This document shows, piece by piece, positions 7,734-15,928 of a stretch of 20,616 bases of DNA; positions within the stretch are counted from its first letter, which is position 1, and every line of letters starts with the position of its first letter. The translations under genes and the position numbers were made by a program. The stretch is from CAZUMH01 sp964621645. GTDB taxonomy: Bacteria; Zhuqueibacterota; QNDG01; JAGLOF01. The stretch lies in contig CAZUMH010000064.1 of the NCBI GenBank assembly GCA_964621645.1, positions 1 to 20,616 on the forward strand, read 5' to 3'. Under the pieces are notes generated by a model. That model ran no database searches. It was not told where the DNA came from and saw nothing but the letters and a program-made list of their open reading frames with translations.

Positions 7734-8818
7734 GAGAATAGCTTTCCTGCCTGCCGCACCAGTTCGCTGTCTACTGTATCATACCTGTTCGAAAAGAGGA
7801 TGAGCGTGTGGAGAAACTCCCTTGCCGTTGTCAGGGGGAGCTTATGCCAAAGAATAAGTTTCGGCATTATATAGATAAGACAGAGGGATCTCCATGCTTT
7901 CCAGAGTAAACGGTGTGGGAAATAGGTTTTATGATGGATAAACCGATTCAGATATCCGATAAACATATAAGACAAGTTGTTTGGACCGAAGAGGCGGCGG
8001 TTGGTCATCCCCACCTTATGATACAGCACCGCCTTTGCTGTGACGGCAAGGGCGATGCCGGCTTTCTTCATCCGTTTACTGAATTCATAATCTTCCTCCC
8101 CGAAGAAAAATCGCTCTGAGAGCAGACCGTGGCTCGAGAATATATCAGTCCGGGCCATGAGCGCGCACCCGGAGATGAACGATATGCGTCGGGGGCTTTT
8201 ATTTATTGAATGGCGGGTTTTACCGGTAAGATCGAGTTTGCGACGGCCCGTCAGCGTCAGGGAGCCGCCGTACATCCAGAGCACATCCGGATTATCATAA
8301 TAATATATTGCCGGCGCCCAGGCGGCGTATTCGGGATGCATTGCCGATTCGGCAAGCAGATACTGCAGGCATCCCGGAGAGAGGGTCGTGTCATTGTTCA
8401 GCAGCAGGCAGTAGGTAAATCCCTGTTCGAGTCCGTACTGTATCCCAATGTTGGCACCGCGGGCGAATCCAACGTTCTCCTTGTTTTGAACGAGAAGGAT
8501 ACCGGGCCGTTCGGAAGGATGGAGAGACCGACGGTCCTCTTGCAAGTCTGAAAGGCTCACTGTAGTCAGGGGGATGGAGAACTCTCGGGCCTTCCAGAGG
8601 GCCGGACCTACAGCAATACTTGTCTTCCCCCTGCTCCAGTCGATGATGCGCTGGATGGAGCCATCCTGGGAACCGTTGTCGACAATCATCACGGTGAAAT
8701 TTTGCCAGGAATTCATCATCAGTGAGGAGAGGCATTCCAGGGTGTCCTTCCAGCCGTTCCAGTTGAGAATGACGATGAGAAGCTCGCGGCCGGGATCTGT
8801 TCCCTTCATCTCAGGCAT
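7730..8818 (-). CDS. Glycosyltransferase family 2 (WbbL/rhamnosyltransferase-like)
   Basis: A 362-residue GT-A enzyme expected to add a sugar on the cytoplasmic face. The beginning LLIVILNWNGWKDTLECLSS is the GT2 start. The nucleotide-binding VDNGSQDGS, NVGFARGANIGIQYG and the LLLNNDTTLSP stretch carrying the metal-binding acidic residue follow in order. FFFGEEDYEFSKRMKKAG holds the ED motif near the presumed catalytic base. This combination is common in bacterial rhamnosyltransferases, but the donor is not proved; the neighbouring rmlB and rmlC-like genes make a 6-deoxyhexose plausible. Start ATG 8818 has AGGAGG 10 bases upstream and overlaps the end of the flippase gene by 8 bases. A second ATG three codons in (8809) would be too far from that site. 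Confidence 0.92.
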   Translation of the reverse strand: MPEMKGTDPGRELLIVILNWNGWKDTLECLSSLMMNSWQNFTVMIVDNGSQDGSIQRIIDWSRGKTSIAVGPALWKAREFSIPLTTVSLSDLQEDRRSLHPSERPGILLVQNKENVGFARGANIGIQYGLEQGFTYCLLLNNDTTLSPGCLQYLLAESAMHPEYAAWAPAIYYYDNPDVLWMYGGSLTLTGRRKLDLTGKTRHSINKSPRRISFISGCALMARTDIFSSHGLLSERFFFGEEDYEFSKRMKKAGIALAVTAKAVLYHKVGMTNRRLFGPNNLSYMFIGYLNRFIHHKTYFPHRLLWKAWRSLCLIYIMPKLILWHKLPLTTAREFLHTLILFSNRYDTVDSELVRQAGKLFS

Positions 8819-10340
8819 GGCCGAGGCGCCTCCTGGAAAAGAATGTAAGCAGCATTCTTCTATCCTCTTCTCCCAACATCCGGCGCCATACCAGCGTGAG
8901 GTAGAGAGCCGTTACGGCCAGCCAGATAATACCCTTTTGTAACGCTCCTTCCGCCAGACGGCCGGTGAGGAAAGCGGCCAGGGCCAGCAGCAGCAGTCCG
9001 GCCAGGATTGGCAGGATGCCGTCGCGCTTCAGCGTCCGGATCAGGCTGGGCTCCACAGTGAACGCGGCGCTGAAAAGAAGGATTGCGTCCGCGATAACAC
9101 GTACGGACCATACTAGCGCTGCGCCGGTGAGTCCTGCCCGCGTGAGACCGATCCAGAGAAGGATCGGATAGAAAACGATTTCACCCAGATGGAACTTTGC
9201 GGGCAGATCGGGCCTGCCTATCCCCTGCAGATAGGTAAAGGGCACCAGGGCCGCGAAGTTGAAGATTGCCGTCAGGGCCAGGATTCGAAAGAGGGGGGAG
9301 CTCACTAGGGCTGTGTCTTTCCCGATCCAGAGAGTCAGGATCTCACTGGAGAAGAGATGCAGACTGATCCCAAGGAATCCCATGGCGAGCAGTGTAAACC
9401 GCAGGGATTTGCTGAAAAGAACGGCGTGATATTCGGGCCTTCCTGTCTGATCCGGCTTGCTGAATTCCGGGAAGAGAGTGGTCATCAGGGCCGTGGGGAA
9501 TATGCGCAGCCGGGTTATGGTTTCTATGGGGATGGTATAATAGGTGAGCAGGGTAATGCTGAGAAGCGAACCAACCAGAAAACGGTCCAGGTAGACCAGA
9601 AGGGGACTAATTATTCCGGAAACGGTGACCCATCCTCCATAGGACAAGAGCTGTTTTAGCGCTTTCCCGTCCAGCGGTCCGAATCCCCGGCCGGCAAGCA
9701 GGACACGGCGGCAGATGACCAGGTAAGCGATACAGCCGGCCAGACGGGTTACCATGATGAAGAGGATGATCTGGGAGATGTCGAGTTTCAGGAAAAGCGA
9801 CAGGGCGGGGATGAGAAATCCCAGGCTGTTCATGGGAATTTGCACGGCATTAACCAGATCGAAGCGCTGGGCCGCGCTGAGCATCCCTTTAATATTAATG
9901 GTTGCCAGGAGAACCGGTAATCCCATTGCGATAAACAGAAAGGCTTTTTTAGTGGCAGGGATCAGGTCGGGAGGGATGGTAAGAAGATGTACAGTCAGAA
10001 CGGGAGTGATCAGAGCCAGAATAATCCCGCCCAGACCGCCGAGGAAGAAGCTTGAGATGAGGCCGGTGCTGGCCAGTCGGGACAGTTTGGCTTTGTCGGC
10101 TTGGTGGATCGCCTCGGCCGCAAACTTGGTGGCAGCTCTTGAGAGGCCGAAATCCAAAAGGGCGAAATTGCTCAGAAATACCCAGAGAAGGGATAGAATG
10201 CCGAATGCCTGCTCGCCCAGACCCCGGAGGGTGAAACGGACGGCCAGGAGGCCGATAAAAAGGGGAAGGGAAATTCCGGCAATGTTCAGAAGGGTGTTTT
10301 TGAAAAGAAGAGTGCCGGTTATCGATTTTTCGTCCTTCAT
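8811..10340 (-). CDS. Wzx-type polysaccharide flippase (MOP/MATE superfamily)
   Basis: A 509-residue integral membrane protein with roughly twelve to fourteen hydrophobic segments, expected to move undecaprenyl-linked repeat units across the inner membrane. The start, LLFKNTLLNIAGISLPLFIG, and the LLWVFLSNFALLDFGLSRAATKFAAEA segment fit the polysaccharide biosynthesis protein family, as does the conserved FLVGSLLSI in the middle membrane bundle. There is no added soluble domain. The start codon shares ATGA with the end of the Wzz-like gene, and its own ribosome-binding site is weak (GAGG directly upstream), so expression probably depends on translational coupling. Position beside Wzy and Wzz supports a Wzx/Wzy-dependent system rather than an ABC exporter. 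Confidence 0.93.
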   Translation of the reverse strand: MKDEKSITGTLLFKNTLLNIAGISLPLFIGLLAVRFTLRGLGEQAFGILSLLWVFLSNFALLDFGLSRAATKFAAEAIHQADKAKLSRLASTGLISSFFLGGLGGIILALITPVLTVHLLTIPPDLIPATKKAFLFIAMGLPVLLATINIKGMLSAAQRFDLVNAVQIPMNSLGFLIPALSLFLKLDISQIILFIMVTRLAGCIAYLVICRRVLLAGRGFGPLDGKALKQLLSYGGWVTVSGIISPLLVYLDRFLVGSLLSITLLTYYTIPIETITRLRIFPTALMTTLFPEFSKPDQTGRPEYHAVLFSKSLRFTLLAMGFLGISLHLFSSEILTLWIGKDTALVSSPLFRILALTAIFNFAALVPFTYLQGIGRPDLPAKFHLGEIVFYPILLWIGLTRAGLTGAALVWSVRVIADAILLFSAAFTVEPSLIRTLKRDGILPILAGLLLLALAAFLTGRLAEGALQKGIIWLAVTALYLTLVWRRMLGEEDRRMLLTFFSRRRLGHA

Positions 10341-11530
10341 GCCTCAGGGCTTTGTTTTATAGTATGGTAGATCCGCTTCCAGTCATCTCTATAATAGAAA
10401 TACAGAGAGGAACCTATCAAGGCAAGAAATGAGTAGAAGATCACAATCATGGCCCGTTTCGGCCGGTGTTTGCGGATTGGCTTTACCGCCGGATCCAGCA
10501 CCTGGAGGGAAGGGGTGTTTTTTGCTTCTTCTATTTTCGCCTGTTCGTATTGAGGTAAAAGGAATTCCAGCAGAGTTTCCTGAAGGGTGATCTCCCGAAA
10601 GAGGCGGGCGTACTGGATTCCAAGTTCGGACATGTCGTCAAGCTGTATAAAGACATCGCTTTCCCTGGTTTTTCCCGCTTCCTTTCCGGTGGCAAGCGGT
10701 TTTCTGAGATTGTCATACTCCTGCTGCAGCATCCTTAGTCCGTTTTTTGCCTGCACCACCTGGGCATGATTCTCTCCGAAGGATCTGGTCAGCACTCCGA
10801 TCTCTACTTCCTTGGCGATCATTTGGGCTTTGAGTTCAGCGGCAGCTTCGATTGTGGCACGTGCCTGATCCGGCAAGCTGAGAACGCCGTGTTTTTCCTG
10901 AAAATCTTTCAGGGCCTCTTCGGCGTCACGAAGATCTCTCATATTCTGCAGATAGCGTTTCTCGATAAACTGTCTGGTGCTGCGTCCCCGTTGGCTGCGA
11001 AGGCTCCTGTTCACGCTGTCAAGCTGTGAAATGAAGAAGTTTGCCATGTCCCGGGCCAGCAGACGGGCTTCCTCTTTGTCCTGTTTGCCGGCCAGCCAGG
11101 GAGTGCCGGCTTCTGCGAAAAGTGTGATAGAGCCGTCGTCGTGTATCTGGGTGCCCACGTGCCGGCGCAGTTCGCGGATAGTCTTCTCCATGTTCTTTTT
11201 ATGATAACGCTTCGGCAGGTCGAATTTCAGAGCTGTCGCTTCCATGACGATCCGGCTCTGCAATATGGTTACAAACAGCTCAGAGCTGTTGGCGGTGGTT
11301 CCCAATCCCAGGGCCCGCAGGGGCAGATTGCTGACCAGGGCTCCGATATTATTCATGCTGTCGTCTTCCAGGGGTGGCATGATGGTGGTCCGGGCCCGGA
11401 AATACTGACCGATGAGCAGACTGAAGAGGGCGGATACCAGGGCCACGGAAAATACGACAATAATAATTTTTATCTTCTCACGATAGAGAAGGCGGAGCAG
11501 ACCGGCACCGACAAAGGGCTCTTGTGTCAT
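10337..11530 (-). CDS. Wzz-like polysaccharide co-polymerase (chain-length/export protein), no kinase domain
   Basis: An approximately 397-residue inner-membrane protein that sets chain length and couples polymerisation to the exporter. It has the two-helix topology of the family. The first membrane segment is near residues 20-42 (KIIIVVFSVALVSALFSLL), followed by a long periplasmic coiled coil (about 150-330, many Glu/Lys/Gln heptads). The last membrane segment (MIVIFYSFLALIGSSLYFYY) follows a Pro/Arg-rich stretch, KPIRKHRPKR, seen in Wzz/KpsE proteins. No Walker A motif or C-terminal tyrosine cluster is present, so it lacks the BY-kinase half of Wzc. I use ATG 11530 (MTQEPFVGAG), with AGAGGT about 7 bases upstream. 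A TTG at 11572 would lengthen it by 14 residues, overlap the exporter gene and has no good site. Confidence 0.88.
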   Translation of the reverse strand: MTQEPFVGAGLLRLLYREKIKIIIVVFSVALVSALFSLLIGQYFRARTTIMPPLEDDSMNNIGALVSNLPLRALGLGTTANSSELFVTILQSRIVMEATALKFDLPKRYHKKNMEKTIRELRRHVGTQIHDDGSITLFAEAGTPWLAGKQDKEEARLLARDMANFFISQLDSVNRSLRSQRGRSTRQFIEKRYLQNMRDLRDAEEALKDFQEKHGVLSLPDQARATIEAAAELKAQMIAKEVEIGVLTRSFGENHAQVVQAKNGLRMLQQEYDNLRKPLATGKEAGKTRESDVFIQLDDMSELGIQYARLFREITLQETLLEFLLPQYEQAKIEEAKNTPSLQVLDPAVKPIRKHRPKRAMIVIFYSFLALIGSSLYFYYRDDWKRIYHTIKQSPEA

Positions 11531-11558
11531 GATGCGCACCTCTTGCTTTCCGGTATAA

Positions 11559-12857
11559 TCATTCTTTGCCAAACAATCCCGCGGCCTTGGCGGCCAGGAT
11601 GAGAGAGACCAACGTGGAAGCTATTCCCAGATAGTCTCCGAAGCGCTGGTTCCAGGAGAGATGAAGATGCACATGGTCTCCCGGTTCCACCAGAACGTCC
11701 GGTCCCTTCTCAGTGCGTCCGGTACGGGCGTGATAGACACTCACTCCCTTAATAGAGGTGGACCGATAATCACCGCCCGCCATGCCCGCGTAGTCCTTGG
11801 CGGTCAGGTTGAATACATAGGGAAAGGCTCCCGGCTGGCGCACGGCCCCTTTTACATAGACATACTGTGAGGGCAGAATAATCCGGTCCCCGGCGGAGAG
11901 GATGAAATTCGATGAATCGGTTTGGTCGGCAAAGGGGCGATAATAATGGGGTCCCCCCTGTTCCTTGCGGGCGACCACCAACTTTGAGATGTCGGTGTTT
12001 CTTTTCAAAGCCCGGATGCGCTGTAGAAAGGAGAGGAGATCTTCTCCGGCGACCAGCCGGTAAATGCCCGAGAATTCCTGGTCCGCTTCCACTTGTATCA
12101 GATCCCGGCCCACGCCGACGGCCGGCACATAGATAACGTCTCCTCCGTTCACGAAGATATCCTTATTCAGGAGCCCGTCCCGCTCGAAGGAGGCAAGGTC
12201 GAAGGTGTCTACCGTGCTGTCCTGGTGCCGGATTTCGATCCCGCCCTTCCAGGCCCGTTCCGTGAGGCCGCCCGCTTCCGTGATCATCTCGGAGACTCTG
12301 TCCACGGCCCGGGCTACAATGGTGCCGGGAAACTTAACTTCCCCGGTCACATGAACCCGGAAGAAGCGCAGGGCTGCCAGGGTAAGGGAAACGCGACAGT
12401 TTTGGTAGGCAGCTGAGGCTGAGCTGTCCACCAGAGATTTTGCCTCAGCCAGACTGAGACCATGCACATCCAGCTCCCCCACGGAAGGAATATAGAGTGT
12501 TCCCTCGGGAGAGACTACCAGCGGAAAGCGTTCTTCCTGGGCGCCCCAGATATTGAAGTAAAAAATATCGTCCGGGCCCACGATGTACGTCTCAGGATTG
12601 ACGGCGCTTTCCAACGCTTCGGCCTGAGTGAGGCGTTCCGACAGGTTCCGCTCCTGTTGTCTGCGCCAGAGTTCGAACTCTTCCCTGGTAATTTTATTCT
12701 CGTCAAGGAGCTGGTAGAAATTAATGGCCTGAGGCATGGAACTCTGCTTCTGCCGCACCTGCTGCTCTTCATCCGGTATTTGTGCAAAGAGGGCTGAAGC
12801 CGACGCCAGGCCGACCAGCCAGATAAGGGCTGTCATCCTGCGAGTGATTCGTTCCAT
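11559..12857 (-). CDS. Wza-like outer-membrane polysaccharide export protein (Poly_export and SLBB domains)
   Basis: A 432-residue exported protein expected to form the multimeric channel that carries polysaccharide through the outer membrane. A signal peptide covers residues 1-26 (MERITRRMTALIWLVGLASA, cleavage after ALFA). There is no lipobox Cys, unlike E. coli Wza. The polysaccharide export domain begins near residue 91 with YIVGPDDIFYFNIWG. SLBB-type segments follow (VHVTGEVKFPGTIVA, then VYVKGAVRQPGAFPYVF). A C-terminal hydrophobic stretch, LGIASTLVSLILAAKAAGL, may be the helix that crosses the outer membrane. It lies 20 bases downstream of the dehydrogenase gene and 28 bases before the Wzz-like start. 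The ribosome-binding site is weak, so coupling to upstream translation is likely. Confidence 0.92.
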   Translation of the reverse strand: MERITRRMTALIWLVGLASASALFAQIPDEEQQVRQKQSSMPQAINFYQLLDENKITREEFELWRRQQERNLSERLTQAEALESAVNPETYIVGPDDIFYFNIWGAQEERFPLVVSPEGTLYIPSVGELDVHGLSLAEAKSLVDSSASAAYQNCRVSLTLAALRFFRVHVTGEVKFPGTIVARAVDRVSEMITEAGGLTERAWKGGIEIRHQDSTVDTFDLASFERDGLLNKDIFVNGGDVIYVPAVGVGRDLIQVEADQEFSGIYRLVAGEDLLSFLQRIRALKRNTDISKLVVARKEQGGPHYYRPFADQTDSSNFILSAGDRIILPSQYVYVKGAVRQPGAFPYVFNLTAKDYAGMAGGDYRSTSIKGVSVYHARTGRTEKGPDVLVEPGDHVHLHLSWNQRFGDYLGIASTLVSLILAAKAAGLFGKE

Positions 12858-12876
12858 GGGTCTGTTACTCTTTATT

Positions 12877-14187
12877 TTATGCTTTGATTATTTTTTCCCG
12901 TCCCTCTTTCACATCCACCGTGGCGTTGCGGGTGTCCACAACCAGTCTGCTGTGTTTCACGATAAAGTCATAATCGTAAGCACTGTGTGCGGTTGAGATG
13001 AAAACCAGATCATAGGACGAGAGGGTTTTTTCGGTCAAATCCACACTTTTCATATCGTAATCATAGCGGCGCACCTTGGGCATCACCGGAATGTGGGGAT
13101 CGTTGTAGTCAACCACCGCTCCCTGGTCCTGGAAAAGTTCGATGAGCTTCAGGGTTGGACTTTCGCGCAAGTCATCCACATCTTTCTTGTAGGCCGCTCC
13201 CAGAATCAGTATTCTGGCTTCCTTCAACGGTTTCCCCGCTTTGCTGAGGGTATCCATCACTTTGCGCACGACCCAGTAGGGCATTTGAGTGTTTATCTCA
13301 CCGGCCAGTTCGATGAATCTGGTCGGCATGTCGAACTCTTTGGCTTTGTAGGTCAGGTAGAAGGGATCTATGGGGATACAGTGTCCTCCCAGTCCGGGTC
13401 CGGGATAAAAGGGCATGAATCCGAAGGGCTTGGTTGAGGCCGCCCGGATGACTTCCCAGACGTCGATTCCCATCCGATCCAATATCATCTTTATTTCGTT
13501 GACCAGGGCGATATTGACACTGCGGAAGATATTTTCCAGCAGTTTGGTGGCCTCTGCCGCCTGGGAGGAAGATACCGATACGGTCTCGACGATTACCTGG
13601 TCGTAGAGGGCCAGGGCATAGCGGCGGCTTTTTTCATCATTGGCGCCGACCACCTTGGGGATGGTACGGGTGGAGTATTTCGGATTATTGGGATCCTCCC
13701 TTTCCGGAGAAAAGGCCAGGTAAAAATCTTTGGCATAGGTGAGGCCTGATTCTTCCAGCAGCGGTTTCATGGCTTCCATGGTGGTGCCGGGCCAGGTAGA
13801 ACTCTCCAGTACTACCAGCTGTCCGGCCCGCAGATAGGTGGCAATGGTCCGGGAGGTATTCTCGATATAGCTGAGATCTGGCTGCTGGTGCTTGTCCAGA
13901 GGAGTGGGTACGGCCACGATAATACAGTCTGCTTCGGGGAGGCGGGAGAAATCACTGGTGGCCTGGAAGAGGCCGCTTTTTTTCATGGCGGTGATCTCCC
14001 GGTCCGGAATATGCTTGATATAGGTCTTTCCCGCTTCCAAAGATTCTATTTTCCTGTCGTCGATATCAAAACCCAGGCAGTGGAAGCCGGTTTTTACATA
14101 CTCGATAAGCAGGGGAAGGCCCACGTACCCCAGGCCGATCACACCGATAACGGCTTGTTTCGCTTCGATTTTTTCTTTCAGGTCCAT
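12877..14187 (-). CDS. wbpA: UDP-N-acetylglucosamine 6-dehydrogenase-type nucleotide-sugar dehydrogenase (WbpA-like)
   Basis: A 436-residue NAD-dependent enzyme that oxidises C6 of a UDP-sugar to a uronate in two steps. The Rossmann site is VIGVIGLGYVGLPLL near residues 14-28. The catalytic cysteine is Cys270 in GGHCIPIDPFYL. LAFSPEREDPNNPKYSTRTI is the signature I associate with the WbpA subgroup (UDP-GlcNAc 6-dehydrogenase), rather than UDP-glucose dehydrogenase or WecC. LILGAAYKKDVDDLRESP marks the C-terminal UDP-binding domain. Its length is usual for WbpA. GAGGAAGG shortly before the ATG gives a good start. The genes that would normally process the product further (dehydrogenase WbpB, aminotransferase WbpE, epimerase WbpI) are absent, so UDP-GlcNAc-uronate may be used directly or be modified by enzymes encoded elsewhere. 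Confidence 0.88.
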   Translation of the reverse strand: MDLKEKIEAKQAVIGVIGLGYVGLPLLIEYVKTGFHCLGFDIDDRKIESLEAGKTYIKHIPDREITAMKKSGLFQATSDFSRLPEADCIIVAVPTPLDKHQQPDLSYIENTSRTIATYLRAGQLVVLESSTWPGTTMEAMKPLLEESGLTYAKDFYLAFSPEREDPNNPKYSTRTIPKVVGANDEKSRRYALALYDQVIVETVSVSSSQAAEATKLLENIFRSVNIALVNEIKMILDRMGIDVWEVIRAASTKPFGFMPFYPGPGLGGHCIPIDPFYLTYKAKEFDMPTRFIELAGEINTQMPYWVVRKVMDTLSKAGKPLKEARILILGAAYKKDVDDLRESPTLKLIELFQDQGAVVDYNDPHIPVMPKVRRYDYDMKSVDLTEKTLSSYDLVFISTAHSAYDYDFIVKHSRLVVDTRNATVDVKEGREKIIKA

Positions 14188-14208
14188 ATTCCTTCCTCAC
14201 CGGATTAA

Positions 14209-15213
14209 TTATAGATCCCGTTTGTAGTGCTGTTTGTAGTAATCGAGATACTCTCCGCTCTTGATTTTTTCCCACCACCAGCGATTATCACGGTACCAGG
14301 ATACGGTTTCACGCATGGCATCCTCGAAGCTGTGGGCCGGCTGCCACCCAAGCTGTTGGATCTTGGCCGTGTCCAGAGAATAGCGCAGATCGTGACCCTG
14401 ACGGTCCTGTACGAATGTGATAAGAGATTCAGGTTTGCCAAGTTCACGCAGGATCGTTTCCGTTATTTCCAGATTGCTTTTTTCGTTGCCGGCCCCAAGG
14501 TTGTATACCTCCCCTTCCCGTCCCCGTTCCATCACCGCTTCCACCCCTTCGCAGTTATCCGTGACATAAAGCCAGTCCCGGACATTGCTGCCGTTACCGT
14601 AGAGGGGCAGCGGCTTGTCATCCAGGGCGTTGGTGGTAAAAAGAGAGATGAGTTTTTCCGGATACTGATAGGGGCCGAAATTATTGGAGCTGCGGGGGAT
14701 CACTACAGAAAGTCCGTAAGTGACGAAGTAGGAAAAGGCCAGTCTGTCCGCGCCTGCTTTAGAGGCCGAATAGGGGCTGGATGGCATGAGAGGGTCCTCC
14801 TCCCGGAATGACCCTTCCCTGATGCTGCCATACACTTCGTCCGTGCTTATCTGCACGAATCGTTCCACGCTGTGGCGCCGGGAAGCTTCCAAAAGTACGA
14901 AAGTGCCGAATACATCGGTCCGGATGAAGTCATCCGGTTTGCCGATAGAGCGGTCCACATGGCTTTCAGCAGCGAAATTCAGTACCACGTCGGCTTCCTT
15001 CACTAACGGATCCACGACGGATTCGTCACAGATATCTCCTTTAACGAAGCGGTAACGAGGGTCTTTCTCCACTTCCTTCAGGTTATCCAGATTGCCGGCA
15101 TAGGTCAGTTTGTCCAGATTTACTATTGTTATATCAGAATGTTTCTGCAGCATATACCGGATGAAATTGCTTCCAATAAATCCGGCGCCTCCGGTTACCA
15201 GTAGGGTTTTCAT
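14209..15213 (-). CDS. rfbB: dTDP-glucose 4,6-dehydratase
   Basis: A 334-residue cytosolic short-chain dehydrogenase/reductase that converts dTDP-glucose to dTDP-4-keto-6-deoxyglucose, the branch point for rhamnose and other 6-deoxyhexoses. NAD-binding TGGAGFIGSN is at residues 7-16. The catalytic ISTDEVYG carries Thr124, Asp125 and Glu126. The YSASK motif gives Tyr148 and Lys152. Further RfbB hallmarks are SSNNFGPYQYPEKLISLF, GNGSNVRDWLYVTDNC and RQGHDLRYSLD. Every expected active-site residue is present and the length is normal. It lies 85 bases downstream of the epimerase-like gene, the largest gap in the first half of the operon, and 21 bases before the dehydrogenase gene. No rmlA or rmlD is in the window, so substrate supply and the last reduction need other loci. 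Confidence 0.97.
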   Translation of the reverse strand: MKTLLVTGGAGFIGSNFIRYMLQKHSDITIVNLDKLTYAGNLDNLKEVEKDPRYRFVKGDICDESVVDPLVKEADVVLNFAAESHVDRSIGKPDDFIRTDVFGTFVLLEASRRHSVERFVQISTDEVYGSIREGSFREEDPLMPSSPYSASKAGADRLAFSYFVTYGLSVVIPRSSNNFGPYQYPEKLISLFTTNALDDKPLPLYGNGSNVRDWLYVTDNCEGVEAVMERGREGEVYNLGAGNEKSNLEITETILRELGKPESLITFVQDRQGHDLRYSLDTAKIQQLGWQPAHSFEDAMRETVSWYRDNRWWWEKIKSGEYLDYYKQHYKRDL

Positions 15214-15298
15214 ACTATTCTTACATACCTCATTATTATATTTTCATTTTCGTGTATCAACGGATAATGATCGTTATACTCCAACCGGGGCGGTGTTT

Positions 15299-15754
15299 TT
15301 ATCCCATCTTAATCTGCCAGTCATACGGTATTTCATTTGTGTCAAAGGGGAGGCGATGTTCATCCGGATTCTTATAGTCATACGGCTCGGTGACGCAGTT
15401 AACGGCGATGGCTTCCTCGCTGCTGACGCACTTCCAGCCGTGGTAGACATTACGGGGGATATGCACCAGGAGCGGCTGATGGATACCCAGGAAGAATTCG
15501 TTAACCTCTCCATGGGTAGGAGAATTTTCCCGGCCGTCGAACAGCACTAATTTCAGCATGCCCTGAACGACCGTCACATTGTCATCCTGCTTGAGATGAT
15601 AGTGCCAGGCTTTGATAACACCCGGGTAAGTTGTAGTCATATAGACTTGGCCGAATTTTTCAAAAAGGTCGTCATCACTGCGAAGTATTTCCATGAGCCG
15701 GCCCCGCTCATCGGGGATAACCCGAATTTTTTTCACGGCAACACCATCTATCAT
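15299..15754 (-). CDS. Short RmlC-like cupin: dTDP-4-dehydrorhamnose 3,5-epimerase family protein
   Basis: A 151-residue single-cupin protein of the RmlC family, about 30 residues shorter than standard RmlC. It starts MIDGVAVKKIRVIPDERGRL, the usual family opening. The catalytic histidine of RmlC aligns with His51 in GVIKAWHYHLKQDDN. HIPRNVYHGW matches the RmlC segment reading 'P.GFAHGF'. The tyrosine-bearing strand after this (YKATNYY in Salmonella) is replaced by NCVTEPYDY, and the C-terminus ends soon after IPYDW. It belongs to a short, common subfamily found next to rmlB in polysaccharide loci; whether it epimerises at C3, C5 or both cannot be said. It is the first gene of the operon. GGAGGT lies 5 bases before the ATG and a good promoter is just upstream. 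Confidence 0.85.
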   Translation of the reverse strand: MIDGVAVKKIRVIPDERGRLMEILRSDDDLFEKFGQVYMTTTYPGVIKAWHYHLKQDDNVTVVQGMLKLVLFDGRENSPTHGEVNEFFLGIHQPLLVHIPRNVYHGWKCVSSEEAIAVNCVTEPYDYKNPDEHRLPFDTNEIPYDWQIKMG

Positions 15755-15780
15755 AAAATACCTCCAATTGATTAAAATTT

Positions 15781-15809
15781 AATATAATACCTCCTATAGT
15801 AAAAGTCAA
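15781..15809 (-). promoter_or_regulatory. Sigma70-type promoter of the polysaccharide operon
   Basis: On the - strand TTGACT (15804-15809, 5/6) is followed after exactly 17 bases by TATATT (15781-15786, 5/6). The expected start is near 15774, giving a leader of about 20 bases before the ATG at 15754, with GGAGGT at 15760-15765. A second AGGAGGT lies between the -35 and -10 boxes (15789-15795) and would not be in the transcript. No other equally good promoter is seen in the downstream cluster. Confidence 0.75.
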
Positions 15810-15928
15810 TCCGTAATTGGTTTTGGTGAGGCCTAGAGATATTCTTGTTCCGTCTGCCTTTTCCGACAGTACGGCCGATGTTGGTGAGAAAAATAGTGGA
15901 AAGCGCCGAAATCGATCAGGAGCATAAA

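Larger units (their letters stand above)
1383..15774 (-). other. Probable single transcription unit: exopolysaccharide/capsule operon ending in serS
   Basis: Twelve genes on one strand run from the promoter at 15781-15809 to the terminator at 1331-1363. Junctions include ATGA overlaps at 10337-10340, 7730-7733 and 6432-6435, an 8-base overlap at 8811-8818, and gaps of 8, 20, 21, 28, 52, 58 and 85 bases. No intrinsic terminator was seen inside. The order is sugar precursors, export proteins, flippase, glycosyltransferases and polymerase, priming enzyme, then serS. This defines a Wzx/Wzy-dependent pathway. The final inclusion of serS is inferred from spacing only. Confidence 0.65.

Noticed and set aside
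7260..7874. A 204-codon open frame on the + strand, across the Wzy and GT2 junction.
   Set aside because: It spans two genes that are clearly coded on the other strand. The product is rich in Gln, Lys and Glu with no domain.
9754..10362. A 202-codon open frame on the + strand, inside the flippase gene.
   Set aside because: Arg- and Met-rich translation, typical of the antisense of a hydrophobic membrane protein.
14227..14811. A 194-codon open frame on the + strand inside the rfbB gene.
   Set aside because: Antisense to a gene with every RfbB active-site residue; no motif of its own.
15214..15298. Possible second promoter or terminator in the 85-base gap between the RmlC-like and rfbB genes.
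   Set aside because: TTGATA and TATAAT are present on the - strand but only 14 bases apart, and the hairpins there have only 4-bp arms. Nothing reaches a supportable level.
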